A stretch of 12,754 nucleotides of DNA. It comes from an uncultured Oscillospiraceae bacterium (GTDB lineage Bacteria; Bacillota; Clostridia; Oscillospirales; Oscillospiraceae). A model generated the notes under the pieces. It was not told the origin of the DNA and did not search any database. It saw nothing but the letters and a program-made list of their open reading frames with translations. The position numbers were made by a program, and so were the translations under genes. Location: the NCBI GenBank assembly GCA_934591635.1, contig CAKTPI010000017.1, forward strand, positions 1-12,754, read 5' to 3'. This document shows positions 1 to 6,786 of this stretch, piece by piece. Positions within the stretch are counted from its first letter, which is position 1. Every line of letters begins with the position of its first letter.

Positions 1-47
1 TAGTGTAGTGCTGGCGGTCTATCTCTTGTTTTCGGTTGCTTGCTTCC

Positions 48-188
48 TTACCGTACATGAGCATTGGCACCGGGGTTGTCGTTGCCGTAGCCTTCCAGAA
101 GGTTGATCGCACCCCAGATACCAAGACCGGCACCCAGCGCAATAACGAGGGTCTGCAGAACACCAATTGCGGAATTAAAAAATGCCAT
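48..188 (-). CDS. Maff2 family small membrane protein
   Basis: A 46-residue hydrophobic protein that begins MAFFNSAIGVLQ and has one membrane segment (about residues 8-30, LQTLVIALGAGLGIWGAINLL), then a short polar tail rich in N, G and D. This matches the Maff2 family of small proteins, found just downstream of the coupling protein in clostridial conjugative elements. They are presumed to be part of the transfer channel (known context, function unproven). The start at 188 is preferred over the longer open frame because GGAGG lies 7 bases ahead of it. It follows the coupling protein gene by 67 bases. Residues and spacing are seen; a role in the mating channel is inferred from context. Confidence 0.85.
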   Translation of the reverse strand: MAFFNSAIGVLQTLVIALGAGLGIWGAINLLEGYGNDNPGANAHVR

Positions 189-255
189 TAAAAATCCTCC
201 ATTAAATAATTTGTTTCCATGAAGGGTTTCGTTGACTTCTCTGAACCTTTTTATG

Positions 256-2031
256 TTAATCGGACTGAGAAAAATCGTACACGGCACAAGCCTGGTCCGG
301 TTTCAGCTTGAGCCGGTGGGACAGGAAACGCTCTATGTCCAATTCGTTTCGCTTGTCAAAATCGGATGTGTACTTGTAGTTGGGGTGCTTGGTGATATCG
401 AATTTATTGGACAGAAACGGGCGAACCCCTCGGAGCTGCAAGACACACTTGCCGCCGTCCATGACAGCCAGCTCGTCCTGGCTCATAAGCTCCTTGCCCA
501 GTTTCTGATAGTTGAGGGAATGGGAAACCTCCCGCCCACGGCTCTCCCCGGTGTTCATGACATCAATCGTTTCTTTCCCCAGTGCTGCAGACAGTTCCTT
601 CAGGGTGGTCGGCTCTTTGCCGCCCAGGAAGATGGAGGTATCCATATTGCCGATGATGGTATCCGCATTGTCCTTGTAGATCGCCTTGAGCTGGGACTGG
701 GCCTGCAACACAAGGCAGGCGGAAATCTCACGGGAGCGGATGGTGGCAACCAACTTTTCCAGCTTGGGAATCTGCCCAATGTTGGCGCACTCGTCAATGA
801 GGCAGCGCACATGGACAGGGAGCCTGCCGCCGTACACATCATCCGCCTTTTCACACAGCAGATTGAATAACTGGGTGTAGCACAGGGAAATGAGGAAATT
901 GAAGGTATCGTCGGTATCCGACATGATGATGAACAGGGCGGTCTTGCGGTCTCCCAGGGTATCCAGTTCCAGCTCGTCATAGGCCGTCAGGTCACGCAGC
1001 TCCTGAATGTCAAAGGGAGCCAGCCGTGCGCCACAGGAGATCAGGATGGATTTTGCTGTTTTGCCCGCAGCCAGCTTGTATTTCTTGTACTGCCGGACGG
1101 CGAAGTGCTGGGGCTTTTCCTTTTCCAGTTCCGCAAATATCAGGTCAACCGGATTCTGGAACTCCTCATCATCCTCCCGAACCTCCATGGCGTTGATGAA
1201 CTCGATCAGCGTGGCGAAGTTCTGTTCCTCTACCGGAGCCTCATAATGGATGTATCCGATAAGGGCCGTGTACAGCAGGGTTTCCGCCTTGACCCAGAAG
1301 TCATCCCCGGCCTTGCCCTCGCCCTTGGTATTGGCGATAAGGGCCGTCACCACCTTCAAAATGTCCTTCTCGCTGTGGATATAGGCGAAGGGATTGTAGT
1401 GCATGGATTTTTTGAAATTGATGGTGTTCAGGATTTTCAGCCGGTAGCCGAAACGCAGAAGCATTTTCCCGCACTCGTTGACGATGCTGCCTTTGGGGTC
1501 GGTGACCACGAAGCTGACGGGGTACTTCTTGGATGTGCACTGCATCAGATTGGGTTTGAGCCAAAACCGGGTCTTACCGGAGCCGGAGCCGCCGATGATC
1601 AGTATATTCTTGTTCCGGGCCGTCTTGGGGTCGGCGGGACGATTGTTCATGGTCAAACGCTCGGTCTGGGTGAGGATGATGTTATTTTCAAACACCGGGT
1701 CAACAAAGGGCCTTATATCCTCTGCTGTACCCCACCGGGCAGAGCCGTATTCCATATTCTTGCGGAACTTTTTGGCATTTTTGCCCTTCACATAGACAGC
1801 CAGCCGCATGGCGGCGGCGATGGCAATACCAACGCAGAGATCTACCCGGTGGAAGCTGGGCAGAGGAACCGCAAAGGCATCCGACAGCCCTTCCAGAAAA
1901 TGCAGGAACTTCCCGGCAAAATCAGCACCAGTAGCCAGCCGTGCGGCTTGCCCCAGCTTTGTGCAGAACAGGGCGATGAAAACATAGGGCAGGTTCGGCA
2001 GAAGCAGCTTTCTCCAGTTTACTTGCTTCAC
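256..2031 (-). CDS. VirD4/TraG-type conjugative coupling protein
   Basis: A 591-residue type IV coupling protein, the membrane ATPase that brings the relaxase-DNA complex to the mating channel. Two hydrophobic N-terminal stretches (about 10-26 and 64-80) should anchor it. The Walker A is GGSGSGKT near residues 147-154, followed by VVTDPKGS near 175, and the Walker B/DEXX region is CLIDECANIGQIP near 410. The downstream block LQAQSQL...NMDTSIFLGG is typical of TraG/VirD4. The start is GTG, overlapping the pcfB stop as GTGA, with AAGGAG 8 bases upstream, so translation is coupled to pcfB. Length and all motifs look intact. It is close to PcfC of pCF10-type systems and to the TraG of Tn1549-like elements. 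Confidence 0.95.
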   Translation of the reverse strand: MKQVNWRKLLLPNLPYVFIALFCTKLGQAARLATGADFAGKFLHFLEGLSDAFAVPLPSFHRVDLCVGIAIAAAMRLAVYVKGKNAKKFRKNMEYGSARWGTAEDIRPFVDPVFENNIILTQTERLTMNNRPADPKTARNKNILIIGGSGSGKTRFWLKPNLMQCTSKKYPVSFVVTDPKGSIVNECGKMLLRFGYRLKILNTINFKKSMHYNPFAYIHSEKDILKVVTALIANTKGEGKAGDDFWVKAETLLYTALIGYIHYEAPVEEQNFATLIEFINAMEVREDDEEFQNPVDLIFAELEKEKPQHFAVRQYKKYKLAAGKTAKSILISCGARLAPFDIQELRDLTAYDELELDTLGDRKTALFIIMSDTDDTFNFLISLCYTQLFNLLCEKADDVYGGRLPVHVRCLIDECANIGQIPKLEKLVATIRSREISACLVLQAQSQLKAIYKDNADTIIGNMDTSIFLGGKEPTTLKELSAALGKETIDVMNTGESRGREVSHSLNYQKLGKELMSQDELAVMDGGKCVLQLRGVRPFLSNKFDITKHPNYKYTSDFDKRNELDIERFLSHRLKLKPDQACAVYDFSQSD

Positions 2032-2489
2032 CGTTCCAGCTCCTTTTTTCGTGTCCGATCCACCACAGCAGACTGAATCAGCGCCTTAAACTGTTGCAGC
2101 TTGGCAAGCACGGAGGGACGGGATTTTTTATTCACGATCTGCTCCGTGTACTCCTTGAAAGCGGCGGTCATGGCATCGGCATCCTGCCCTTTGAAGAAAA
2201 TCAGGTAACGATCCTGACCTTTTGCCTTGAAGGGGGCAAAGTCAATGCCGTACTTCCGGGCAATTCGGTTGAAGGAACCGATATTCTGGTCTGTGACCTC
2301 CACGCTCTGCAAACCCCGATTCTGGGCGGCAAGCTTTTTAACAGTCATCTTGCCGTGGGGCTGCTTGGTCTGATGACGGGTTTTCATCTGGGCAAGGAAT
2401 TTGCTGAGCGCTTTGCGCAGTTCCTGCTCTGTCAACTTGGAACAGTTGACAATGAGGGTGACAACCCTCTGTTCTACTTCTTCCTGCAT
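2028..2489 (-). CDS. pcfB: PcfB family conjugation accessory protein
   Basis: A 153-residue soluble basic protein (MQEEVEQRVV... to ...TRKKELER), matching the PcfB/DUF3801 family found directly upstream of the coupling protein in Gram-positive conjugative elements. In pCF10, PcfB is needed for transfer (family knowledge). The central stretch NRIARKYGIDFAPFK and RYLIFFKGQDADAMTAAF fits the conserved core, where a cytosolic alpha/beta domain is followed by a Lys/Arg-rich tail. Its stop overlaps the GTG of the coupling protein by 4 bases, which indicates an operon. AAAGGAG lies 11 bases ahead of the ATG. Confidence 0.9.
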   Translation of the reverse strand: MQEEVEQRVVTLIVNCSKLTEQELRKALSKFLAQMKTRHQTKQPHGKMTVKKLAAQNRGLQSVEVTDQNIGSFNRIARKYGIDFAPFKAKGQDRYLIFFKGQDADAMTAAFKEYTEQIVNKKSRPSVLAKLQQFKALIQSAVVDRTRKKELER

Positions 2490-2538
2490 GAAAAATCATG
2501 CTCCTTTCTGTGGATTTGCAGGGAGAAGGTAATCCCTG

Positions 2539-2583
2539 CTAGGGCGGAACCACCAGCCGGTGCAGCAGAATTTTCAGATCCAT
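2539..2583 (-). CDS. 14-residue micro-ORF between DUF5720 gene and pcfB
   Basis: A tiny frame, MDLKILLHRLVVPP, starts at ATG 2583 behind a very strong AAAGGAGG (6-7 bases away) that overlaps the TAA stop of the upstream DUF5720 gene. It ends at TAG, 49 bases before pcfB. The ribosome site is unusually good for something so short, so it may be a translated leader or coupler, or the start of a gene shortened by a stop. No similarity is recognised. The signal is seen; function is unknown. Confidence 0.35.
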   Translation of the reverse strand: MDLKILLHRLVVPP

Positions 2584-2593
2584 GGAACCTCCT

Positions 2594-2905
2594 TTACCGA
2601 AGCTGGTCTTTATGGTCGTAGATCAGATTTCCCTGAACGACCTTGGCATGGGACAGAATCTGGATGTTCCCGTCCTTTTCGTTCTCCAGAGCCTTGCGAT
2701 AGCCCTTTTCGGAGAGAAACAGGCGCATCCTGTCGCCTTTGTCACCCACCGGGGAATCGTGGGTCAGGACATGGAAGATAATCATGTGCCGGGTGTTTTC
2801 ATCGAACCGGGCCAAATCCATGTAGCCATGCCCCTTGTAATTCTGGGCACCGGCCTGAATACGGGCTTCTTCCATCCGCTGGGCAACGGTTTTGCTGTTT
2901 TGCAT
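2594..2905 (-). CDS. DUF5720 family protein
   Basis: A 103-residue protein: MQNSKTVAQRMEEAR, a middle block RHMIIFHVL, then DRMRLFLSEKGYRKAL and GNIQILSHAKVVQGNL. I recognise it as DUF5720, a family of unknown function carried by clostridial conjugative elements next to pcfB and the DUF6017 gene. The start at 2905 has AAAGGAG upstream (CGGGAGAAAGGAG); the longer open frame reaching 3169 runs into the preceding gene and is not used. No membrane segment or known catalytic motif is visible. The gene at 4466-4738 is a divergent relative with the same block order. Confidence 0.85.
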   Translation of the reverse strand: MQNSKTVAQRMEEARIQAGAQNYKGHGYMDLARFDENTRHMIIFHVLTHDSPVGDKGDRMRLFLSEKGYRKALENEKDGNIQILSHAKVVQGNLIYDHKDQLR

Positions 2906-2951
2906 GGTGTTTTTCTCCTTTCTCCCGATGCCTGGGCATGAAAAAAGCGGC

Positions 2952-3854
2952 TCAGAACAAGCCGCCAAAGTCGCTGTTTGCCTGCATGGTGTAGTAGCTG
3001 TCCAGGGTGGAAACGGCATTGAACAGCGCCGCCAGAAGGTAGGCTTTTGTATTTCGCACCTGAGTGTGATTATCGCGGATGCCGTCGCATACCCGCTCGA
3101 TGTGCATGGCGTTGATTTTGGAGAACCGTTCCTGGACATAGGCAGTTGCGTATTCTGCCTCCCTGCCAATGTGGATGGTGGGGCTGCGGTTCATGGAAAC
3201 CTCCAGCATAATCTCCACAAGCTCATCCAGCTGTTCCCGGCTGTACCGATTCCGCATAATTTCATACTCAATCTGCTCTCTGATCCTTTCTCTTTCTGTC
3301 CTTCCATCTGTCAGCGGAGCCTGCCTGTTTACCGGAACTGCCCCTGTAGAAGGAAAGAATGAATCTTTACTTGATAGATCAGTAATTGATTTTTCTGTAA
3401 TTGATTCTTGTATATTTAATTGGGCGGGATTTTCCTGTTCAGGAATTGCCTGTTCTGGAAAAGCCAGTCCAGGATCGTCCAAGACAGGATAATCCAAAAC
3501 TGGCTTTTCCCGTTTAGGTTCGGTTTCTTTCTTTGGAGGATTCTCGGAGGATGCCGGTCGAATGGGCTTTTCCAGGATTGTGTACTCTACCTCGGTCAAA
3601 TGCCCCAGCTCATTGCGAAGCCGCCGCCGCTGGACATATCCGGCGTTCTCCAATTCCTTGATGGTGGAGCAGATGCTGTCCACTCCGTCCTTGCAAATGC
3701 AGGCCAGCCCCTTGGTGGTGTAGTCCCATCCCTCCGGTAGAGAAAGCATCAGGGAAAGCAGTCCCTTGGCTTTGAGGGAGAGGGATGTATCCCGCAGATG
3801 GTAGTTCGCCATCACGGTGTAGTTTTTGGTTTTGTCGATACGAAATACTGCCAT
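2952..3854 (-). CDS. DUF6017 protein with N-terminal helix-turn-helix (replication-type protein)
   Basis: A 300-residue protein. Residues 1-100 (MAVFRIDKTKNYTVMANYHLRD, then LSLKAKGLLSLMLSLP...WDYTTKGLACICKDG...IKELENAGYVQRRR) form a winged HTH of the HTH_36/RepA N-terminal type. Residues 100-185 are a low-complexity Pro/Glu-rich linker with repeats such as PVLDYPVLDDPGL and PEQAIPEQENPAQ. Residues 185-300 (ERIREQIEYEIMRNRYSREQLDELVEIMLE ... NTKAYLLAALFNA) match DUF6017. Such proteins are usually annotated as replication initiators or DNA-binding proteins of conjugative elements, but the exact role is not established. GGAGG precedes the ATG by 8 bases. It likely acts on the element's own DNA, at its replication origin or as a regulator (inference). 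Confidence 0.85.
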   Translation of the reverse strand: MAVFRIDKTKNYTVMANYHLRDTSLSLKAKGLLSLMLSLPEGWDYTTKGLACICKDGVDSICSTIKELENAGYVQRRRLRNELGHLTEVEYTILEKPIRPASSENPPKKETEPKREKPVLDYPVLDDPGLAFPEQAIPEQENPAQLNIQESITEKSITDLSSKDSFFPSTGAVPVNRQAPLTDGRTERERIREQIEYEIMRNRYSREQLDELVEIMLEVSMNRSPTIHIGREAEYATAYVQERFSKINAMHIERVCDGIRDNHTQVRNTKAYLLAALFNAVSTLDSYYTMQANSDFGGLF

Positions 3855-3918
3855 TGTATTTTCCTCCAGCGCGTTCTAAGCGTTCAGCGCTCCATTCCTA
3901 TTGAGATTTTAGGATCAC

Positions 3919-4443
3919 TCAGGGTTCATAGATGACGATAGGGGCATCGTCGCCGTCTGCGTCATCATCGGAGTGGTACTTGTCAACCAGGTGCTGCCAC
4001 AGCTCCAGGATGTTTACCGGGGCGATGTGGGCAGGCCATTCTTCTCCCTTGTATTCCCGGTATTCCGTCACATAGCCAATGGCCGCATCCACCATGCGGA
4101 AGCAGGAGGTGGCCGCAATGGTCATATCGTCCAGCAGCCACAGCTCATGGAAATAGGAAGTGGATACCTCCTCATCCTCGATGGGTTCTTTCTCGTCGCT
4201 CCAAAGCAGCGTGGCTGTGCCGTGAAAAAGCTTGGATGCCCGGTATTGGTGAACCGAGCAGGAAGCCCCGGCGGAGCAATAGGAGAACACGCTCTCCGCT
4301 TCATCACTCATGGCGTGATAGAGCCTGCTATAGTCCAGGGTGATCAGCAACCGGCGAATTTCGTTGGGGGTGCAGCAGAATTTCTCTCCCTCACTCTGGA
4401 AAAGAGTGGTGAGACTCTCCCGTAATTTTTCGATCTTGTTCAT
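3919..4443 (-). CDS. Uncharacterised element protein, 174 aa, acidic C-terminus
   Basis: I do not recognise this family. It is a soluble protein beginning MNKIEKLRESLTTLFQSEG. It has two close Cys near residues 54-58 (SAGASCSVHQ), a predicted mixed alpha/beta core with aromatic clusters (SYFHELWLLDD, EYREYKGEEWPAH), and a strongly acidic tail HSDDDADGDD. The start at 4443 is set by TAGGAGGT 6 bases upstream; the upstream extension of the open frame lacks a site. It lies 22 bases after the small gene at 4466 and 64 bases before the DUF6017 gene, in the same operon. No signal peptide, membrane segment or catalytic motif is visible. An anti-restriction or regulatory role would be a guess from acidity alone, so I assign none. 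Confidence 0.75.
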   Translation of the reverse strand: MNKIEKLRESLTTLFQSEGEKFCCTPNEIRRLLITLDYSRLYHAMSDEAESVFSYCSAGASCSVHQYRASKLFHGTATLLWSDEKEPIEDEEVSTSYFHELWLLDDMTIAATSCFRMVDAAIGYVTEYREYKGEEWPAHIAPVNILELWQHLVDKYHSDDDADGDDAPIVIYEP

Positions 4444-4465
4444 GTCGTTACCTCCTAAAATAGAA

Positions 4466-4738
4466 TTATCTGGCCTTGCGCTTGTGGCCCTTTTTCTGCC
4501 GGTTGGTTTCCGGGGTGTAAAGGCTGTTGATGATTTCCTCATGGTGGACGATCTTCACGATGCCCTTGCTCTCCGCCTGTTTCAGCAGCTGGAACGCAGC
4601 ATCGGGCAGATAGAGCCGAACCCGGTGGTGTCCGTACTCAACCAGGTCATCGAAAATGACCATATGGCGAACATCCTCCAGATACCGGTGGAGGGAAAGC
4701 AGGGCGTGGCCGTCTGTCACGGCGTAGTCATGGCTCAT
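4466..4738 (-). CDS. Small DUF5720-like protein
   Basis: A 90-residue protein starting MSHDYAVTDGHALLSLHRYL. Its core aligns by eye with the DUF5720 protein at 2594: RHMVIF against RHMIIF, HRVRLYL against DRMRLFL, and GIVKIVHHEEIINSL against GNIQILSHAKVVQGNL, with a 4-residue gap. The C-terminus is a basic tail (TNRQKKGHKRKAR) that the other copy lacks and that could bind nucleic acid. AAAGGAG lies 8 bases before the ATG, and the gene overlaps the upstream 202-aa gene by 11 bases, so translation is probably coupled. Function is unknown; the paralogy is my reading of the sequences. Confidence 0.75.
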   Translation of the reverse strand: MSHDYAVTDGHALLSLHRYLEDVRHMVIFDDLVEYGHHRVRLYLPDAAFQLLKQAESKGIVKIVHHEEIINSLYTPETNRQKKGHKRKAR

Positions 4739-5336
4739 GGGTGGTTTCTCCTTTCAGCTTGAATACATCGGTGCCATATTTGGCAATGAGCATGGCGTTG
4801 ATGATGAGACGAAATGCTTCATCATCGATTTGGTTGGGGTCTGCTAATTCCGCTTCGGTGATGCCCCGGGCATGTCGCAGCCCCTTGGCAGCTTGGAACA
4901 GCACATTATCGTGAGCAGAAATACCATTCAAGGTGGCATAACCGAACTCAATACCGCTGCGGTAGAAGCAATTGCCGGTGCGATTGAAAAGGCCCTGGTT
5001 GGAAGTCAGCAGGTACATGGCGGCATAGTAGCTGGGGGTGTTTCTGGACTTGTTGTAGCCCAGCTGGTGGTTGAACAGCTCCATCCGGGTCTTGTGATTG
5101 CTGTCCGCCCAAAGATAATCGGGATAATTCTGAATCAGAGCGGATAAGCGGTTCCAAAGAATGCTCCTGCGGGGAATCATAGCTTTGACTGCACTCTGGT
5201 AGGAAACCACCCCGGCTTCGATTCGTTCTGTCAGAAAGAGGCAGACCTCATGGCGGCAGCCCAGCTTTGCGGCATATTCGGTGCAGTTCCGGCAATTCAC
5301 GTCTTCAGCGGAATAAGTAAATTTACGAATGTACAA
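4728..5336 (-). CDS. Uncharacterised element protein with N-terminal Cys cluster, 202 aa
   Basis: It starts MYIRKFTYSAEDVNCRNCTEYAAKLGCRHEVCLF. The Cys pattern CxxC(x8)C(x4)C at residues about 15-32 looks like a small zinc-binding knuckle. The rest (TPSYYAAMYLLTSNQGLFNRTGNCFYRSGIEFGYATLNGISAHDNVLFQAAKGL, then EAFRLIINAMLIAKYG) resembles hypothetical proteins I recall from clostridial conjugative elements, with no assigned function. The start appears to be TTG at 5336, with AAAGGAG 13 bases ahead; there is no better in-frame start. Its 3' end overlaps the next gene by 11 bases. It is probably the first gene of the operon that runs left, because a terminator and a MITE lie upstream. Confidence 0.75.
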   Translation of the reverse strand: MYIRKFTYSAEDVNCRNCTEYAAKLGCRHEVCLFLTERIEAGVVSYQSAVKAMIPRRSILWNRLSALIQNYPDYLWADSNHKTRMELFNHQLGYNKSRNTPSYYAAMYLLTSNQGLFNRTGNCFYRSGIEFGYATLNGISAHDNVLFQAAKGLRHARGITEAELADPNQIDDEAFRLIINAMLIAKYGTDVFKLKGETTHEP

Positions 5337-5358
5337 TGGGTTGCTGATTCTCCTTTGG

Positions 5359-5362
5359 TTAG
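5359..5362. repeat. Target site duplication of the MITE, left copy (TTAG)
   Basis: A TTAG tetranucleotide directly adjoining the outer end of the left terminal repeat. The same TTAG adjoins the right end at 5420-5423. Confidence 0.6.
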
Positions 5363-5419
5363 GGAAACTCTGAATAAATCGTCTGCCGCTCAGCTCTTGC
5401 CGATTTAATCAGAGCTTCC
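5363..5419. mobile_element. 57-bp IS5-like MITE
   Basis: The left end GGAAACTCTGAATAAATCG (5363-5381) and the reverse complement of the right end, GGAAGCTCTGATTAAATCG (5401-5419), match at 17 of 19 positions and face inward. The central 19 bases show no reading frame of note. The element is flanked exactly by TTAG on both sides (5359-5362 and 5420-5423). TTAG fits the YTAR target duplication of IS5-type transposases, and the GGAAG.. termini also resemble that family. It is far too short to code for a transposase. It sits between the parB1 terminator and the 202-aa gene, where it may separate or supply expression signals (inference). Confidence 0.75.
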
Positions 5420-5423
5420 TTAG
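5420..5423. repeat. Target site duplication of the MITE, right copy (TTAG)
   Basis: A second TTAG adjoining the right terminal repeat, in direct orientation to the left copy. This is consistent with a 4-bp duplication made on insertion. Confidence 0.6.
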
Positions 5424-5427
5424 AAAT

Positions 5428-5458
5428 GAAAAAATCCCGGCAAGTAATCTTGTCCGGG
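5428..5458 (-). terminator. Rho-independent terminator after parB1
   Basis: On the minus strand CCCGG-A-CAAG pairs with CTTG-CCGGG around the loop ATTA, with a one-base bulge, and is followed by ATTTTTTC. It lies 18 bases past the parB1 stop, so the parB1 transcript should end here and the next gene would need its own promoter. Confidence 0.8.
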
Positions 5459-5476
5459 TTTGCGGGGATGGGAATA

Positions 5477-6358
5477 TTAGCGATTATTTTCTCTCTGTCG
5501 TTTTCTCAGCCAAACATCCAACAGCTTGAAGATGGTCTCCTCGATCCGTTTCGGAGAATAGGAACGAGGGAAATACTTTTTCAGCTTCTCGCCGGGCAGG
5601 GTGATGTCATTCCGCTCCGGCTTCTTCTGCTCCATCATAATAGAAAGCATGGTGTCCTCGTTCAATTCTCCTGTCTGGCTGAGTTTGCGCAGGCGCTGGG
5701 CCTGGGATAAAGATGGCGTTGCCTGTTCGCTTTCCATGGTATCCAGCAGCAGGTCCTGGCTTTCTTTCGGCAGGGCGGCAATCTGGTAGGCAGGACTGAG
5801 GGCAATTTTCTTCTCGTCCACCATCTTCATCAGCTCGGGGATCAGATTATTCAGGGCAATGTAATTGCGGACCGTGTCGCCGCTGACCCCTGCCACATCG
5901 CCCACGGAATCGTCACTTCGGAAATTCGCCGAAATTTTCGGCGAATTTTGTTCTTCCTCCTTTTGGGGCCTTCCGGCCTTCTTTTTGACCGCTTCCATGC
6001 GGAGTTTATAGGCTTTTGCCCGTTCTGAGGGTAGAATGTTTTCCCACTGGATGTTGCTGTCCACCAGCTGGATGATGGCATCATCATCTTTCAAATCGAG
6101 GACCATGACCGGCATCGTGTCCTGTCCCAGCTGCTCACAGGCGTACTTTCTGCGATGACCGGAAATCAGTTCATATCCGCCATCCCTTCTGGGTCTGGCG
6201 ATTGCCGGAATGAGGACTCCGTTTTCCTTAACACTTTCGGACAATTCCTGCATGGAGGAATCGTTGCGAATGCCATAGGGGTTCAATGGATGGGGGTGTA
6301 AATCTTCTATGGGTATACGATAGACCGTACCCATAGCAGTGGGTGGTTTCACGTTCAT
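5477..6358 (-). CDS. parB: ParB/Spo0J family partition protein (parB1)
   Basis: A 293-residue ParB-family DNA-binding protein. The N-terminal ParB/sulfiredoxin-like domain (about 12-125) includes LHPHPLNPY, GYELISGHRRKYACEQLG (box II, near 61-78) and LVDSNIQWENILPSERAKAYKLRMEA. A linker follows (127-150: AGRPQKEEEQNSPKISANFRSDD), then a KorB-type HTH (VGDVAGVSGDTVRNYIALNNLIPEL, about 152-176). The C-terminus KKYFPRSYSPKRIEETIFKLLDVWLRKRQRE is probably the dimer or DNA-contact region. The start at 6358 is chosen over 6397 because GGGAGG lies 8 bases upstream. No parA is adjacent; the remnant upstream belongs to another family. The linker codons contain a perfect 27-bp palindrome. It is paralogous to the gene at 10292. 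Confidence 0.93.
   Translation of the reverse strand: MNVKPPTAMGTVYRIPIEDLHPHPLNPYGIRNDSSMQELSESVKENGVLIPAIARPRRDGGYELISGHRRKYACEQLGQDTMPVMVLDLKDDDAIIQLVDSNIQWENILPSERAKAYKLRMEAVKKKAGRPQKEEEQNSPKISANFRSDDSVGDVAGVSGDTVRNYIALNNLIPELMKMVDEKKIALSPAYQIAALPKESQDLLLDTMESEQATPSLSQAQRLRKLSQTGELNEDTMLSIMMEQKKPERNDITLPGEKLKKYFPRSYSPKRIEETIFKLLDVWLRKRQRENNR
5922..5948. promoter_or_regulatory. Perfect 27-bp palindrome inside parB1
   Basis: The arm AAATTCGCCGAAA (5922-5934), a single central base (5935) and the exact reverse complement TTTCGGCGAATTT (5936-5948). It encodes part of the linker NSPKISANF between the ParB domain and the HTH. A 13-bp perfect arm is far beyond chance in a window of this size. 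It may be a binding site for the protein encoded here (parS-like), or a stem in the mRNA. Confidence 0.6.
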
Positions 6359-6380
6359 GTTGCAATCCTCCCATGATTGT

Positions 6381-6742
6381 TTATGTACGTTTGGCATTGG
6401 TATCCGGAATAGTCATACGCAATTGTCCATTGTCCAATAATGGTTTCAAATATTTCTTGGTAAAACTTTTGGAATCTTTATACCCACAATGTTCCATGAT
6501 CTCAGATTTTGAACGCTCAATCTGGCAAAAGGTCAGAATCTTTACATGAGGGGTAGCTTGAGGGGTGTCTTGTACTCTCACGACAATTTCGGGTCCAACC
6601 TTTCCTGTAGCGACCTCATTCAGCGGGATAATGGTACGGAATACATCGCCCTCAATGAACTCAGGTATTCCACCGGAATACAGCTTTGTGTATTTATAGG
6701 TGTTGCGCATACCGGAACCAAGTTCGTCAGCAAGCCATACTT
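6381..6742 (-). pseudogene. C-terminal remnant of an AlbA_2-type regulator / ATP-binding protein
   Basis: The open frame reads LADELGSGMRNTYKYT, then GGIPEFIEGDVFRTIIPL, then a winged-helix-like tail ending KKYLKPLLDNGQLRMTIPDTNAKRT. The first two motifs are the usual end of the catalytic-like domain of AlbA_2 proteins (often annotated as putative ATP-dependent DNA helicase or transcriptional regulator), which are typically about 400-500 residues. The whole N-terminal part (AlbA_2 and HATPase-like regions) is missing. The frame closes upstream at a TGA near 6750, inside a short parB-like scar. No ribosome site precedes the internal ATG at 6710. It is the 3' end of a gene cut by rearrangement, lying 22 bases before parB1. 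Confidence 0.75.
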
Positions 6743-6768
6743 TTCTGCTCCATCATAATGGAAAGCAT
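6743..6768 (-). repeat. 26-bp duplicate of parB1 coding sequence (scar)
   Basis: This stretch matches 5625-5650 of parB1 (the codons for LSIMMEQK) at 25 of 26 positions and in the same orientation. It lies between the Fic gene stop and the AlbA_2 remnant, out of frame with the latter. It is read as a leftover of another parB copy at a recombination or deletion joint. Confidence 0.65.
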
Positions 6769-6786
6769 TACGAACGCCGTGCTCCC

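Noticed and set aside
1..47. Possible further transfer gene at the left edge
   Set aside because: Too short to support; no start or recognisable residues within the window.
232..870. A 212-codon plus-strand open frame
   Set aside because: Antisense to the 3' part of the coupling protein gene and overlaps it fully.
1105..2076. A 323-codon plus-strand open frame opposite the coupling protein gene
   Set aside because: It is the antisense of a well-supported gene with Walker motifs; no ribosome site or recognisable domain.
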